From: Flabesymbios commensalis
Lineage: Eukaryota; Annelida; Polychaeta; Terebellida; Flabelligeridae
Assembly: GCA_964017125.1 (NCBI GenBank)
Contig: OZ024914.1
Span: forward strand, 28,890,801 to 28,954,800
Direction: 5' to 3'
DNA: 64,000 nt
The notes under the pieces are model-generated. The model made no database searches and was not told the DNA's origin. It saw only the letters and a program-made list of their open reading frames with translations. Shown piece after piece: positions 43,831 through 55,859 of this stretch. Numbering within the stretch: position 1 is the stretch's first letter; each line of letters opens with the position of its first letter. Made by a program: the position numbers and the translations under genes.

Positions 43831-44658
43831 TTTTGGCCAATGCACGCCCTTTTTGGAACTCATCTGAGCTATTGGTAAAATTAATATACATATGTATGGT
43901 ATACATTTTGAAGCGATATAAAGAAAGTTGTTGAGTAAATCGCGTTAACGAGAAAATTTGCCGATCGAAAAAAATCAAGGTCATAGAGGTCACAGAAAGG
44001 TCAAAAGTGAACTCAATCAAGGTTTAGTCCTAATGAACTGTATATGAAGCTTAATGTGCATTCCAGTAACGTGAATCAAGTAATAGTGCTAGAAGTGGTG
44101 GACAGACGAAAGGACGGACGAACGGACACCGCATGACGACAATAGCCAAAATTTTGGTTGAGGCATAAAAAGTCACCAGAGATAAAATACATACAACAGT
44201 AACACAGGAGATGGGGACGGTAAAGTTTATAATGGAGCGTCAATTACACAAAATACATTATTATATGTAAATATTTAAATACTGGTCTAAAAGCCACAAA
44301 ATGTTAGTATTTAGGATAGTAAGTTATATCCTTGGGCAAATTGTCACTTCGAAGAAAATAAGATTAAGTTCAGCTCATCTACCCAATGTAAAACTTCAAA
44401 AAATCTTGGCAAATTTAAATCCTAAAAAGTTGAATTAATGAAAAGAAAAGAAAATTGAGATGTGTCCCAATGTAGTCAACGATTTTTGACATAAGCAGTA
44501 TCTAATAATCCATATGGTATTATGTTGCAGAAAACATTTTTATTTCACCTGCAACACCAATACCGAAATGTAAATGAGCTGATTTAGATGCAAGTGATAT
44601 TTGTGGTCAGATGTGAACAAATAGGATTTTTTTTCTTCGGTCCTACCACTCAATCTGG

Positions 44659-44789
44659 AACTGCATGTTGTTGTTCTGCTATATTATGCAATCAGGAAAC
44701 AAATTAAATGATTGATAAAAGTTCATTTTTTACCAATTATTCAATTTGGTTCCCGATTGCATAATCTAGCAGAACAACACCATGCGGTT
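44659..44789. mobile_element. Small inverted-repeat element
   Basis: AACTGCATGTTGTTGTTCTG and the inverted AGAACAACACCATGCGGTT form the ends; ATTATGCAATC and GATTGCATAAT continue the pairing. About 131 bp in all, AT-rich interior, no ORF. Confidence 0.7.
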
Positions 44790-46131
44790 CACCACCGCCC
44801 TCTGAAAATGTATGTACTTTTCATAGCCAAAAACACATTACGTGTGGTATACTGGTATATTTATATTTATATAGTTATTTACATTTTCTTTACATGTGAA
44901 ATATGTTAGTATGTGTGTGTATTTTTGTATGTTTTCCGTTTGTTTTGAATACACCTAAACAATTAATTAATAGCAATTTTATGCTGTTCTTCGTTGGTTA
45001 TTTGTTCAGTTTTATAAAAAAAAGAGTTAAAAAACTAAGGAAATTATCAGATATATCCTAAATTGATCTATTTAAAAATATAATAATTCTTGTGATATAC
45101 ATATAACCTTTTCTAAACGATTTTCAGCAGAACAACTCCATTCCTGCTCCATCAAGCGTGTATTGTAATTATGCTCAGTCGTTCACAAGCTAATTTAATA
45201 AATTAGGATACAACATTTATTATCTACTCCAATCTACGTGTGTCACACGATGTATAGCGTGTTTTGAACAAGTTGAATGACCCATATATTATTTATTCAC
45301 ACCATGCACCACGGCCTTGAGGGTAGTAATTTCCTATGTCCAAGTGGATACTGTCTTATTCTTATTCTACGGCCGTTTTTCGGAAGGCTATTTCTATGCG
45401 AGTTTTCAGCCGATGGACTTAAAGCAGCTCCTTGGGATGATATCAATTTTCGTTTTTAATTCCGTACGGAATAGTGTATCACACGGATCATGTTTTCATT
45501 TTTTTTCAGAATTTTCATATTTTTACAAATATTTTTAATCAACATTTCTATGAATCCAGAAGTGACCCAAACAAACTATTTGTATACCTGAAGGACGATT
45601 GAATGTTCATACAGCATTAGGCCACATGCTGATGGCATCGGCCCAGCGTTGGGTAGACAATCAGTGCTGCAGGTGTGTCCTCCCGTGTCCTGACTATAAG
45701 ACACCAATTAGCGGCGACTGCTTTGATCTTACCGTCTGATACGTGGGAATATGTGATGTAAAGTGCCGAATATTGCTGACTTGTTTTGTTTACATGGCAA
45801 TATACGACCTGGAAATACAACTATTTCACGTTTTTTCGGTGCTTTAAAATTGTTTTTTGACTTTTTCGTATTTTTAGTTAAGATCAGTAGGCTATATAGC
45901 TTCATATAAATCAAATTTTCAAAATTGACAACATTGAAAATGTCTCATCCCAAGGGGTCCTTTTAAAGTTTGAGCACAGTAATCTTTGGGTAGTCATGGT
46001 AGTGGGGAAGTCGGCTGTATTTTTTAAGCGTTCAGACCAATAGCGAGCGAGTAGGCTACTGTGCGGTAAAAGGTAAAAAAATTCCACTGACACTACATCA
46101 GCGAACGGCGGGCGAACGAGAAGACAGGCAG
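44790..46131. other. Intergenic, nothing recognised
   Basis: Short featureless ORFs only. Near 45620-45660 there is a weak fragment of the TGGCCCAACATT hairpin family. Confidence 0.5.
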
Positions 46132-46216
46132 CCCAGCAGACATAAACCATTTGTATAACATTTATATAATTTATACATTGTATAAATGTTATACAAATGT
46201 TTTTGTGTTCACTGGG
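46132..46216. mobile_element. Palindromic MITE, CCCAGCAGACA ends
   Basis: Ends CCCAGCAGACA and TGTGTTCACTGGG; inside, CATTTGTATAACATTTATA pairs with its complement. Same family as 4518-4627. Confidence 0.75.
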
Positions 46217-46263
46217 AGGCAGGTAGGCGTGTATTTACAGCGGTTTTAGTTCTGTATAAAATT

Positions 46264-46379
46264 GGGCCCTAGTATAGTACTCTACTCCAGACCAAGCCCA
46301 CTCCATTTTTTTATCGTATGGTAACGTGACTTAATGACGCATGTGGGGCTGCTTGGAGTAGAGTACTATACTTGGCCCC
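46264..46379. mobile_element. Small inverted-repeat element, GGGCCCTAGTATAG ends
   Basis: GTATAGTACTCTACTCCAG at the left pairs with TTGGAGTAGAGTACTATAC at the right. About 116 bp, no ORF. Confidence 0.75.
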
Positions 46380-46479
46380 AAAATTGCCTCAACGACGAAT
46401 AAGCAGTATGCCTAAACACGAATCACTACTGATGTCGAAGCGGGGGTTATGACTTTACAGCCACGCGTTAAATGAGGCA

Positions 46480-47215
46480 AAATCATACAAGTCAATGTGG
46501 AAAGAGTCAATGATCTGGTGCAACAATATTGAACAGTATGGTCGCACGTGGTCACTGCGAATACATGGACATCCTCAAAAAAATCGAAATGAAGACTGCA
46601 TGAAAGAGGTAGTTGATATCATTGAAACGAAACTTCACATAAATGACATTTCGGTATCTAATATTGATGCTGCACATCGCATAGGACGCAAACATACAGA
46701 CAGACCACAAGCCATCATTGTCAATTTTTTTAGGAGAGACAAAGTGTCATATCGTCACGTAGAGCAGTAAAGTATACCAAGTACGTCATAACTGAAGATC
46801 TGACAGAAATGAACCAGAAACAACTAAATCGCGTCAGGGTGCATGCTGATATAGACTCGGCTTGGTCCTGGAATGGAAACATATGGTGTGTAACAAAGAA
46901 AGGACAAAAAACTAAATTAAAACCATATTACAACATCAATGAAGTCATAAACACTAAACAAGGCACGGGAAGTTTACAAAACAACAGACCATTACCCCAT
47001 CGTCCTCGAACAGCACGTCATTTTGGTGCTCCACCTACAAGTAGAACAGTGACAGGAGCCGAGGGACTACTACCAGCCTCAAACCCACCCTCAAACATCT
47101 CTACCACAAGCAAAGTGGATTCTACTCCCCATTCCTTTGTCAGCAGCGCCCTGGAACTGTTACTGTTAGCCCCAACACGTCCATTGCAAGCACTGTGAGC
47201 AATGTTTCTGCAGAT
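46480..47215 (+). pseudogene. LINE ORF1 fragment (L1/Tx1-like RRM and CTD)
   Basis: The first open part (46495-46770) reads WSLRIHGHPQ, then VVDIIETKLHI, IDAAHRIGR and RPQAIIVNFFRRD, the order seen in the RRM-like domain of L1-type ORF1 proteins. Near 46757 the frame shifts by one; the other frame continues with AVKYTKYVITEDLTEMNQKQ and then 'WSWNGNIWCVTKKGQKTKL', the ORF1 C-terminal domain pattern. A Pro/Ser/Thr-rich tail follows to about 47198. No ORF2 is seen downstream. A dead LINE fragment. Confidence 0.7.
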
Positions 47216-47492
47216 ATACAAACTCTGTAAGTGCTCATCGCTAGATATTTCAAATGCCGTATGAACTGACTAAACAGGTGAATGTAAATATATTACCTTT
47301 ATTCAAAATTACTCTGTTCAAATAATCATACAGATATATGTATATTTCTCACTCTTTTGTCATTTAATTTCTGTTTGCGGTAACACGACAAGGGTGTCAG
47401 GACAGTACAGCGGACGTGTAATGTCGCTTAGATTTTTCACACCTCTGTAGACGCGTTGAAATATTTATTGTTGTTGTGGTCGTGTGTTGTGC
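47216..47492. other. Intergenic, nothing recognised
   Basis: Short AT-rich interval between the LINE fragment and the minisatellite. Confidence 0.5.
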
Positions 47493-47935
47493 CGACAAAT
47501 GTCACAATCCCACTAAATGTCACAGCCCCCGACAAATGTCACAGCCAACGACAAATGTCACAACATTGCCTCGACAAATATCACAGCCAACGACAAATGT
47601 CACAACATTGCCTCGACAAATGTCACAGCCAACGACAAATGTCACAACATTGCCTCGACAAATGTCACAGGCAACGACAAATGTCACAACTTTGCCTCGA
47701 CAAATGTCACAGCCAACGACAAATGTCACAGCATTGCCTCGACAAATGTCACAGCCAACGACAAATGTCACAACATTGCCTCGACAAATGTCACAGGCAA
47801 CGACAAATGTCACAACTTGCCTCGACAAATGGCACAGCCAACGACAAATGTCACAGCATTACCATGACAAATGTCACAGCCAACGACAAATGTCACAACA
47901 TTACCATGATTACCAACGACAATTGTCAGTCGTCA
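47493..47935 (+). repeat. 42-bp minisatellite (two 20-22-bp half units)
   Basis: The unit alternates CAAATGTCACAGCCAACGA and CAAATGTCACAACATTGCC, period 42. About ten units, decaying to the right. Three plus frames and one minus frame are open because 42 is a multiple of three, so none is credible as a gene. Confidence 0.92.
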
Positions 47936-49249
47936 CTCTTTCATTGGTTAGTCCAGTTGCCAAATAGTGAACCGGGATTTTTTTTTAGGTTCGATGTTTT
48001 TATATTGATAAGTATTTATATACACGCTGAGAGCATTTTTAGCTTTGTTGGCTTCGCGCCAACTTTGGGGAGAATTTGTTAGAAGCTAATTTGCATAATT
48101 CACCCTAATTAACATACCAAATATGCGTAGAAACAATTGCAATACCACTTTTTCGAATAAGTTTATCACGAGAAAGTGATTTCCGACGTTATTTTTGCGA
48201 TTGAAGGTCAAGGTCAACTATAAATGTCAAGGTCAAGGCTGAAATATTCTAAAAATACGACTTGATCATGTTTATAATGAGACACGTGGTTTAATTTTAC
48301 AGGTTTGTTTCAATCCCTGCTCTTTCAAGCATGTCTGTATCATTATAAATTTTATTAGATATGTGCCACTTTGGATGTTTGCTAAACTAATTTGCATAAT
48401 TCACCCTAATTATCATAACTGATCATTATATGACAATAATCTTTAGATATAATGGTATTTAATGTGTAATGATTTTTTTAATAAGTTTGGCGCGACCGAG
48501 AAATGTTTAACATATTTGAAAAAAACATTGTATGTGGTAATTTGCATAATGCACGCAAATTAACATATCTAACCACTATGTTAGTAATTTACCAAATAGG
48601 TCCAGAAACATGTGTAATACCACTTTTTCGTATAAGTTTAACACCAGGAAGTGGTTTTGGATGTTATTTTTGCAATGCGACGTCAATTTCTGATTAATAT
48701 GCCAAGTTCAAAGTTAGGTTGTCGCCAATGTTGTCAAAATATAGATAAACTCGTGTCGCTAGTTGTCAAACCTAAACATACCGGGTTCCTTTAAACAATA
48801 ATTATTAGATTTGCACCATATTATATATTAGCATTATTCAATATTAATATGTGGAAAAGTCAGATTTAGCACATTTTTTTATTCAAATACTTTAAACATG
48901 ATTTTCATGTTATTTTGTGATTAAAGATCAAGGTAAACTTATCAGGTCAATGTGATATTGAGCCAAGTCATTAAAAAATATTCACAAGTGCAGATATAAT
49001 GAAATGCAGAGCTTACAAAATCATTACACCTACATGACCTCTATGACCGTAATCCCGATATCTAGCCCTTCTGCTGCTGAATTGTTTGTTTCTATTTTTC
49101 GTCAAGTTAAGCTGGGATTGCAAGCGCGATCTCCCGCTTCATTGACGAAAAGTGTTTATATTTATATAAAAACAGACATATCTCACATTCATTTTTTTAT
49201 AAAATGATCAACTTCCACAAACTATTTTTTTAAGTTTATGTACGCTTTG

Positions 49250-50240
49250 TGGTTTGTGATGAAACTATGATGTCAAAATATGTCAAATCAATTTAAAATA
49301 ATGGCTATAAAGGCCTAATATAATATGTTTCCGAAAATCATAATTGTGTCAATATGGTTACAAAATAAGACACTGTTGTGTTAGAATATGAGAGTTGTTT
49401 ATCATGATGATATATTATAATGTCAGAAGATGGCTTTATTAGTGTCTGGATATGACATAATAAGGATAGTTTCTGGATATGATATAATCAAATAAAAAGT
49501 GAGATTCACATGATAGAACACACCACAATAGTATCAGAATATCACAGTATCGTGTCTGGATTAAAAACCGTGATTATGCGACTTAATAATGTCTGACCAT
49601 GGCATTATAATAAAACAAGATTATATTAAGATATTAGATAAAACTGCTGTTTTTATGGCATCATATTGCCATCGTAATATCATGTAATTATAATATCAGA
49701 AATGACAATGCATGACACTATTGTGAAAAGTGTCGACACTGTATTATTATATTCATAATTATATCGCTATTAAAATTCAATGCTACTTTTATATATTGCA
49801 CTAAAAGACATTTTAATGTTAACACATCGAGGCATTTAGATTATCAAGCCAGTAGTACAATGCACTGAGTTGAGAGTATAGGACGTCATGATGTCAGGAC
49901 ATTACAGCAAAATATCAATATATAAGAAGTTCTAAATAATAATATACTACAATGACAGAATACATCGACTCGATGAGATAGTTTACGATTATAGACATTA
50001 TGATATCACATATACTTTTTAATTGTTGTGATATTGACATTATATTATTACAATAAAGCGTAATGACATACCCCTTTTTATATCCCCATTGACTCAATGT
50101 GAAAGTATGACCCTTCAATACCACAATGCAGTTATGTCAGATTATGATACAATAATGTCATAGTATGACACTATATATTCAAATCATAGCGTTATAGTGT
50201 CAGAATCTGACAACATAATGTCAGGTTGTAGCACAATAAC
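49250..50240. repeat. Degenerate ATGTCAG/CTGACAT-rich repeat region
   Basis: Words such as TAATGTCAG, TCTGGATATGACATAAT and GTGTCAGAATCTGACA recur irregularly every 20-45 bases in the centre of the long-inverted-repeat element. Very decayed; no clean unit could be defined. Confidence 0.45.
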
Positions 50241-51640
50241 TTAACAAAAACCTAAATTGAGAAAAATAATAACTACAATTACTTGTTCATTTTTGAATAA
50301 GAGTATTGTGATCTATGTCTTTACATTGGTCAAAACGTTATTTCTAATTCGCAAGATGTTATTATTATGTTTAAATTGACATTGTTTTAACATTATGTGT
50401 TAATCGTGACTTTTACCCCCCCCCCCCCTCCCATACACATAAAATCAAGTGCTATCAGTTAAATATGTGAAACAACACATAATCATAGTTCAATTAGATA
50501 AAAAGACATTTTAACACAACAGCTAAAACTTATACTAGTATGTATTAGGCCGTGACGAGTGTAATAATGTTCGAAATTGCTCTAAATTGTCCCAACGATT
50601 TTTACGCATATCACTGTTAGTATATCATAAATACGTGAGACAATGCATGATTGAAAAAAGTAACGGAAATATATGATGTATATCTGAGTAAGCCAGTGAC
50701 CAACAATTGGTGTCAAGGGTACACACATTCAATGTCACCCGGATGTGAAGAATCAAATGAGTGGTTACATATTTTTTTTAGCTTTAGATATTCACATCGT
50801 TGTATTTTGATCTCATTAAAAAACTGTAGCAAATATGTTCTGTGATAGTTCTCATAAGAGTTGGTTATGCTAGGTATGGTGAAATATGTGTATTAGCATA
50901 TAATATAATTATCTCAATATCAGCTCATAGTTTAGGATGCTATATGGTGAGTTTTAGATATAGACGTATTTAACGAACTGAGTTAAGGATTATATATAGT
51001 GAGGTTTGTATAAAGACGTATTAAAGAAAATAAACACACCTCCAGATTCGCCATTTTAAACAGGATCATCATGCATTTTTAGCTGCTAGCGCCATGAGGC
51101 CTACATTTTTTGTAATTTTACCTAATTCAACGTCATTCACCTGCACGCCTCACATACGAGATTTATCTTTATAATTAAAGGGGTAGTTACGCAGCTTTAA
51201 ATTTGTATGTGAATATGATACCAATTTACATATTTAACAAAATGTTGATAACTAGACGTGTATACATACCCTGATGACATCGCAAGGCTCTGAAATAGTG
51301 ACGGCCATGTTTTGGCAAAATGGTATTACTGTGATCACCAGAGCGCGCTAGCTGAATATAGTCTTATACCACTCTCGGTCTTATCGCTAGGCGGAGTCAG
51401 TGTCTGTTTTACACGGAGGTCACTGCGACCAGGCTCAGCGCAATGTGAGTAGCCTGGTTTAGCCGGGTAGTGTACACACTGTTAATGTAGTAATGAATTT
51501 GCCTTGACTTCCAATCGTAAAAATAACACCAGGAATGGACTTCTTGGAAGTTGTTTAGTATTACGCATGATTCTAGATCCAATACATAAATGTTATTCTT
51601 TGAACCAATCACAAGAACCAATTATGTTAATTAGAGAAAA
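50241..51640. other. Centre of the second long-inverted-repeat element, unrecognised
   Basis: AT-rich with a C-run near 50418. ORFs of 64 and 70 residues have no recognisable domain. Confidence 0.45.
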
Positions 51641-52943
51641 TATACTAATAAGCTCTTGACCTAGATCGCAAAATGTTGAAATTGACCTATAATTGCACCC
51701 ATAACCAGAAACCACTCAGTCGTGTCAAAGGTATTCAAAAAAGTGTTGTTACAAATGTTTTCGGGCATATTTGATAAAAAGCTGTAGCCCTATTATCGGA
51801 ATTGCTAGTTATGCTGATCAGCGTATACAAATTGGATCATGAGATGTTTTTCTAAAGTTGGCAAAAAGTAGTACGTCGTTTCAAACTTAAAAAATGGCAC
51901 TACATATACATAGAATTACAACTAACATGTTTTTAGTAATAAAGTTGTTTCATCCTATTATAATGGTCAAGTATTTTATTTAGGTAAATTATGCAAACAA
52001 GCTTAACTAAACTCCCGGATTAAAACAGTTCCTGTACAATTAACACATATGTGGCATGTAAACATGCATAAAGTAATATTTTGGCGATATTCCAGCCTTG
52101 ACCTTGTCATTTTCAGATGACCTTGACCTTGAATTGTAAAAATAACGTCAGAAATTCCTTCCTCGGGTTAAAGCTAGTCGAAAAAATGGTATTACACTTA
52201 TTTATACACCAATTTATTAAAAAAGTTATATTATATATGGGTATGTATGTTAATTAGGTTGACTTATGCAAATTAGCTTACTGAGGTCGCGTATATCTGA
52301 TAATTTTTCTAAAATTGTATCTAATAATGTTTATAAAGATTCATACATTTCTGAAAGGGCACGAAATGAAAAACATCCTGTACAATTAACACATATGTGA
52401 CATATAAACATGCATCAAGTGATATTTTGGCAATATTTCAGCCTTGACCTTGACATTTTCAGTTGACATTGACCTTCATTGTCAAAATATCGCCAGAAAT
52501 CACTTCCTCTGGTTAAAGTTATTCGAAAAAATGGTATTACACTTGTTTCTACGCCAATTTGCTCAAAAGTTATATTATAAAATGGGTAGGTATGTTAATT
52601 AGGGTGAATTATGCAAATTAGCTTATAAAAGATTCTCCCCAAAGTTGGCACAACGCCAACAAAGCTGAAAATGCTTGAAATATGCATATGAGCACAAAGC
52701 AATGAAAAAACCTTGGACTTGAAAGAAAATCCCGGTCCACTACATGAATGATGGTGCTCGCAACTGGACTATGGTCGGATGTAGAATACTATACTTGATC
52801 CGAGACCCATAATGTATTTAATTTAGTTTTTAAGACCTTGAATTATTTCATTTTCATTTTCATTATTTCATTTTCAAAAATTAGTTTGCAGTATATTTTT
52901 ATGTATTTGTTGCACAACATAACAAATGTAAAATATTACACAT

Positions 52944-53327
52944 ACTACAGAATCGAGCGGTACGGATTATTAGTAACAATTTGGACTGGAATGTAAGAGG
53001 TATAGATGTTGTTAAGATCTTGGTTGGTTAAATGTTTGTCAACGAAGAGATTATTTTACCGCTATTACTGTATATCTCTTAGCTGGGTTGCAACCGAGTT
53101 ATATAAGAGACCTGTTTACTCTATCTCGAGATATTGCAACCCGTATAACTAGATCATGCTGTACAAATAAATTGTTTTTACCCAAAGCTAACAAAAGCGA
53201 TTTTAATTGATCTTTACAATATTCTGGTGCTATTATCTGGAATAATTTACAAGACAATATAAGAAACATTGATACGTTAAATGTTTTTAAACAAACATTA
53301 AAACAGTTTTTAAAAAACTTGGAATAA
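52944..53327 (+). pseudogene. LINE ORF2 C-terminal fragment (CR1/L2-like)
   Basis: LQNRAVRIISNN is followed, after a frame change, by LQPSYIRDLF, then TRSCCTNKLFLPKANKSDFN, then QYSGAIIWNNLQDNIRN and FKQTLKQFLKNLE with a stop. This is the usual order after the reverse transcriptase in CR1/L2-type LINEs. There is at least one frameshift and one in-frame stop. The 3' flank leads toward a (TGAA)n tract, typical of L2-clade tails. Confidence 0.75.
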
Positions 53328-53405
53328 TGTTGTTATATATTTTTCTAATATTATACCTTTTCTTTTACAATTATACACTGCTGTGTATGTTACACAGAGG
53401 CCTAG

Positions 53406-53618
53406 TCAGCAATAATTATGCAGATAATTTTCAATCCACTGCAATAAGTTACTGCCAAAGCCAAATGTTTTAAGCTTGTGAACTATCAGGTCGTGCGGTA
53501 CAGAATCAAAGGCTTTAGCAAAGTCAAGTAATATAAAGTCTGTTTGACTTCCAGAGTCTAAATTTATACTGATGAATAATGGTACTTTTACAAGTTTGCA
53601 CTGTTTACTATGATACAC
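53406..53618 (-). pseudogene. LINE reverse transcriptase fragment, opposite strand
   Basis: The minus strand encodes DFILLDFAKAFDSVPHDLIV and FGFGSNLLQWIENYL, the conserved RT block with the first catalytic Asp region of non-LTR retrotransposons. It is about 70 residues. The 18-base word ACACAGAGGCCTAGTCAG occurs at 53392-53409 and 53615-53632, bracketing it. This suggests insertion with a target duplication, or an inversion during reverse transcription. Confidence 0.75.
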
Positions 53619-53783
53619 AGAGGCCTAGTCAGGGCAATTATTTTCACAATTGTTTTCACTAATAATTTTACCCTGAAGAAATATATTTTAATATTATTAT
53701 TATTTACAACAGACGCACTGGTCCGGCTTATGTAATGTGTATATCAGGCGAGCAAACGAATAAATCATCACGCAAATTAAATT

Positions 53784-54298
53784 ATGAATGAATGAATGAA
53801 TGAATGAATGAATGAATGAATGAATGAATGAATGAATGAATGAATGAATAAATGAATGAATGAATGAATGAATAAATGAAAGAATGAATGAATGAATGAA
53901 TGAATGAATGAATGAATGAATGAATGAATGAATGAATGAATGAATGAATGAATGAATGAATGAATGAATGAATGAATGAATGAATGAATGAATGAATGAA
54001 TAATTGAATGAATGAATTAATGAATGAATAAATTAATGAATAATTGAATGAATGAATGAATGAATGAATGAATGAATGAATGAATGAATGAATGAATGAA
54101 TGAATGAATGAATGAATGAATGAATAAAAAACGACGAACAAATGAACGAACGAACGAGTGAATGAATGAATGCATGAATAAATGAATAAATGAGTTTTTT
54201 TTATTAAATAAATGAATGGGTGAATGAATGAATGAATGAATGAATGAATGAATGAATGAATGAATGAATGAATGAATGAATGAATGAATGAATAACTG
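53784..54298 (+). repeat. (TGAA)n tract, ~515 bp
   Basis: Nearly pure ATGA/TGAA repeats with a degenerate interruption at about 54125-54225. The minus-strand ORF of 182 residues (FIHS repeats) is an artefact. It was probably seeded by the 3' tail of the neighbouring L2-like LINE. Confidence 0.95.
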
Positions 54299-54449
54299 AG
54301 CATATGTATCACTGTTCTTGTATGAAACATGCATGCATGCGCAATTTTTTTTAAAATATATATATATCCAATAAATACAAATCTAATTCACTTTATCCCG
54401 GTTTTCAACTTTTTATCACATTCTGCATGTTATGGTGTCCAGATAGGGC

Positions 54450-54945
54450 CATCTCGCACTTTCGCTGTTTAAAATCTGGCACGTTTGCATCGCTCTTTCG
54501 TAGTTTTGCACTTTCGTACTTTCTCAGTTTCGCAACGCCCTTTCGTGGTTTCGCATCACCCTTTCGTTGTTTCGCAGTCTCGCACTTCCGCTCATTCGTT
54601 GTTTCGCATTGCCCTTTTGCAGTTTTGCCTCGCCTTTTCGTGGGTTTGCATGGCCCTTTTGATGTTTCGCCTTCTCGTTGTTTCGCAGTCTCGTAATTTT
54701 GCATCGCCCTTTTGTTGTTTCGCATCGCCCTTCCGCTGTTTCGTAGTCTCGAACTTCCGCCCTTTCACAGTTTCGCATCGCCCTTTCGTTGTTTCGCAAT
54801 ATCGCTCTTTCGTTGTTTCACAGTTTCGTACTTTTGTTGTTTCGTACTTTCGTTGCTTGTTTCGTACTTTCATTTTTTCGCACTTTCGCAGTTTCGCACT
54901 TTCGTTGTTCGCTGTCTCGTACTTTCGTTGTTTCGTACTCTGATG
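54450..54945 (+). repeat. Degenerate TTTCGTTG/TTTCGCA array, plus orientation
   Basis: Units of about 14-16 bases (CTTTCGTTGTTTCGCA type) run about 500 bp with many variants. Complementary units run in the opposite direction at 55226-55530. Several open frames on both strands are incidental. Confidence 0.85.
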
Positions 54946-54950
54946 TGATG

Positions 54951-55225
54951 GTTAATCCTACTGTCTGTCACGCTGGGATTCACTTTTCAGCAGAGATTCT
55001 GATGTGATGGTTAACGCTACCGTCTGTCACGCCGCGATTGACTTTTTAGCAGAGAACCTGGTGTGATGGTAAAAGCTACCGTCTGTCACGCCGGGATTCA
55101 CTGTCCAGCAGAGACTTTTTATGTGATGGTTAACGCTGCTGTCCATCACGTCTGAGCTCTGGTGAACTGGTTAGCGCTGTCCTCTTTCATGCCAGAGCCT
55201 TGGTGAAAAGGCTAACGCTGCCGTC
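54951..55225 (+). repeat. Tandem array resembling a tRNA head
   Basis: Three ~60-bp units (GTGATGGTTAACGCTACCGT, CTGTCACGCCGGGATTCAC, CAGCAGAGA), then shorter ~40-bp units (GAACTGGTTAGCGCTGTCCT). They resemble the A-box half of the family 1 SINE head (AGTGGTTAGCACCGCTGCCT, TTTCACGTCAGAG). The array forms the loop between the two inverted TTTCG arms. Confidence 0.7.
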
Positions 55226-55530
55226 CATAACAATGAAACAACGAAAGTACGAAACAAGGAAAGTGCCAAACTGCGAAACAACGAAAAACTGAAACAACGA
55301 AAGTACGAAACAACGTACGAAATTGCAAATGTACGAGACTGCGAAAGTGCGAGGGTGCGAAAATGCGAAAATACGAAACTTCAAACTTGCCAAATTACGA
55401 AACAGCGAAAGTGCGAAAGTACGAAACAACAATAGTACGAAACAACAAAAATGCAAACTGCGAAACAACGAAAGTACGGAACAGCGATACAACGAAAGTG
55501 CGAAACAACGAAAGTACGAAACATATTTTC
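55226..55530 (-). repeat. TTTCGTTG array, inverted arm
   Basis: Reads ACAACGAAAGTACGAAAC on the plus strand, the reverse complement of the units at 54450-54945. Confidence 0.85.
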
Positions 55531-55859
55531 CAGTTTGATATTCGTATTTAGTTAATAAAAGCTTATAAAATAAAAGGTAACTAGATAAAAACAAATCGAT
55601 CATTATATTTTGATTCTCAAGACAGGTTGATGCCAATTTTAAAAACAAAATAATATAAATAAAACGGAACTATGTAGATACGTGGTTTTAGGTCAGTGGG
55701 AACAATCTGAATTCGGCTCTCACTATCTTCCAATATGTGTTATATTTGATACAGTACTCAGCTGAATTTTGCCAACGTGTAACAAAATATTGAGTGGATA
55801 ATGGATATTGGCATCTAACCTAATTTATTTTGACTGTGAAAAAGTCATTTTTTAATTTT
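55531..55859. other. Intergenic, nothing recognised
   Basis: AT-rich unique interval. Confidence 0.5.

Larger units (their letters stand above)
47949..52776. mobile_element. Second long-inverted-repeat element (~4.8 kb)
   Basis: Outer ends TAGTCCAGTTGC and GCAACTGGACTA. Moving in, CCGGGATTTT, TTGGCTTCGCGCCAACTTTG, and GCTAATTTGCATAATTCACC all have inverted counterparts at 52580-52745. Both arms contain ~300-bp tandem units with AAGGTCAAGGTCAA and a GCATAATTCACCCTAATTA word (left about 48065-48990, right about 51640-52640). TGGT occurs just outside both ends, a possible short target duplication. No coding sequence. Family unknown; the overall architecture resembles the element at 35185-39896. 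Confidence 0.6.

Noticed and set aside
47456-48082. 208-residue and overlapping CHSQRQMSQ proteins.
   Set aside because: They are a 42-bp minisatellite open in several frames at once, with no non-repeat conserved part.
53782-54334. 182-residue FIHS-repeat protein.
   Set aside because: It is a translation of the (TGAA)n microsatellite.
54405-55648. Several 70-150 residue Phe/Arg/Ser-rich ORFs.
   Set aside because: They lie entirely in the TTTCGTTG arrays and are open in many frames.
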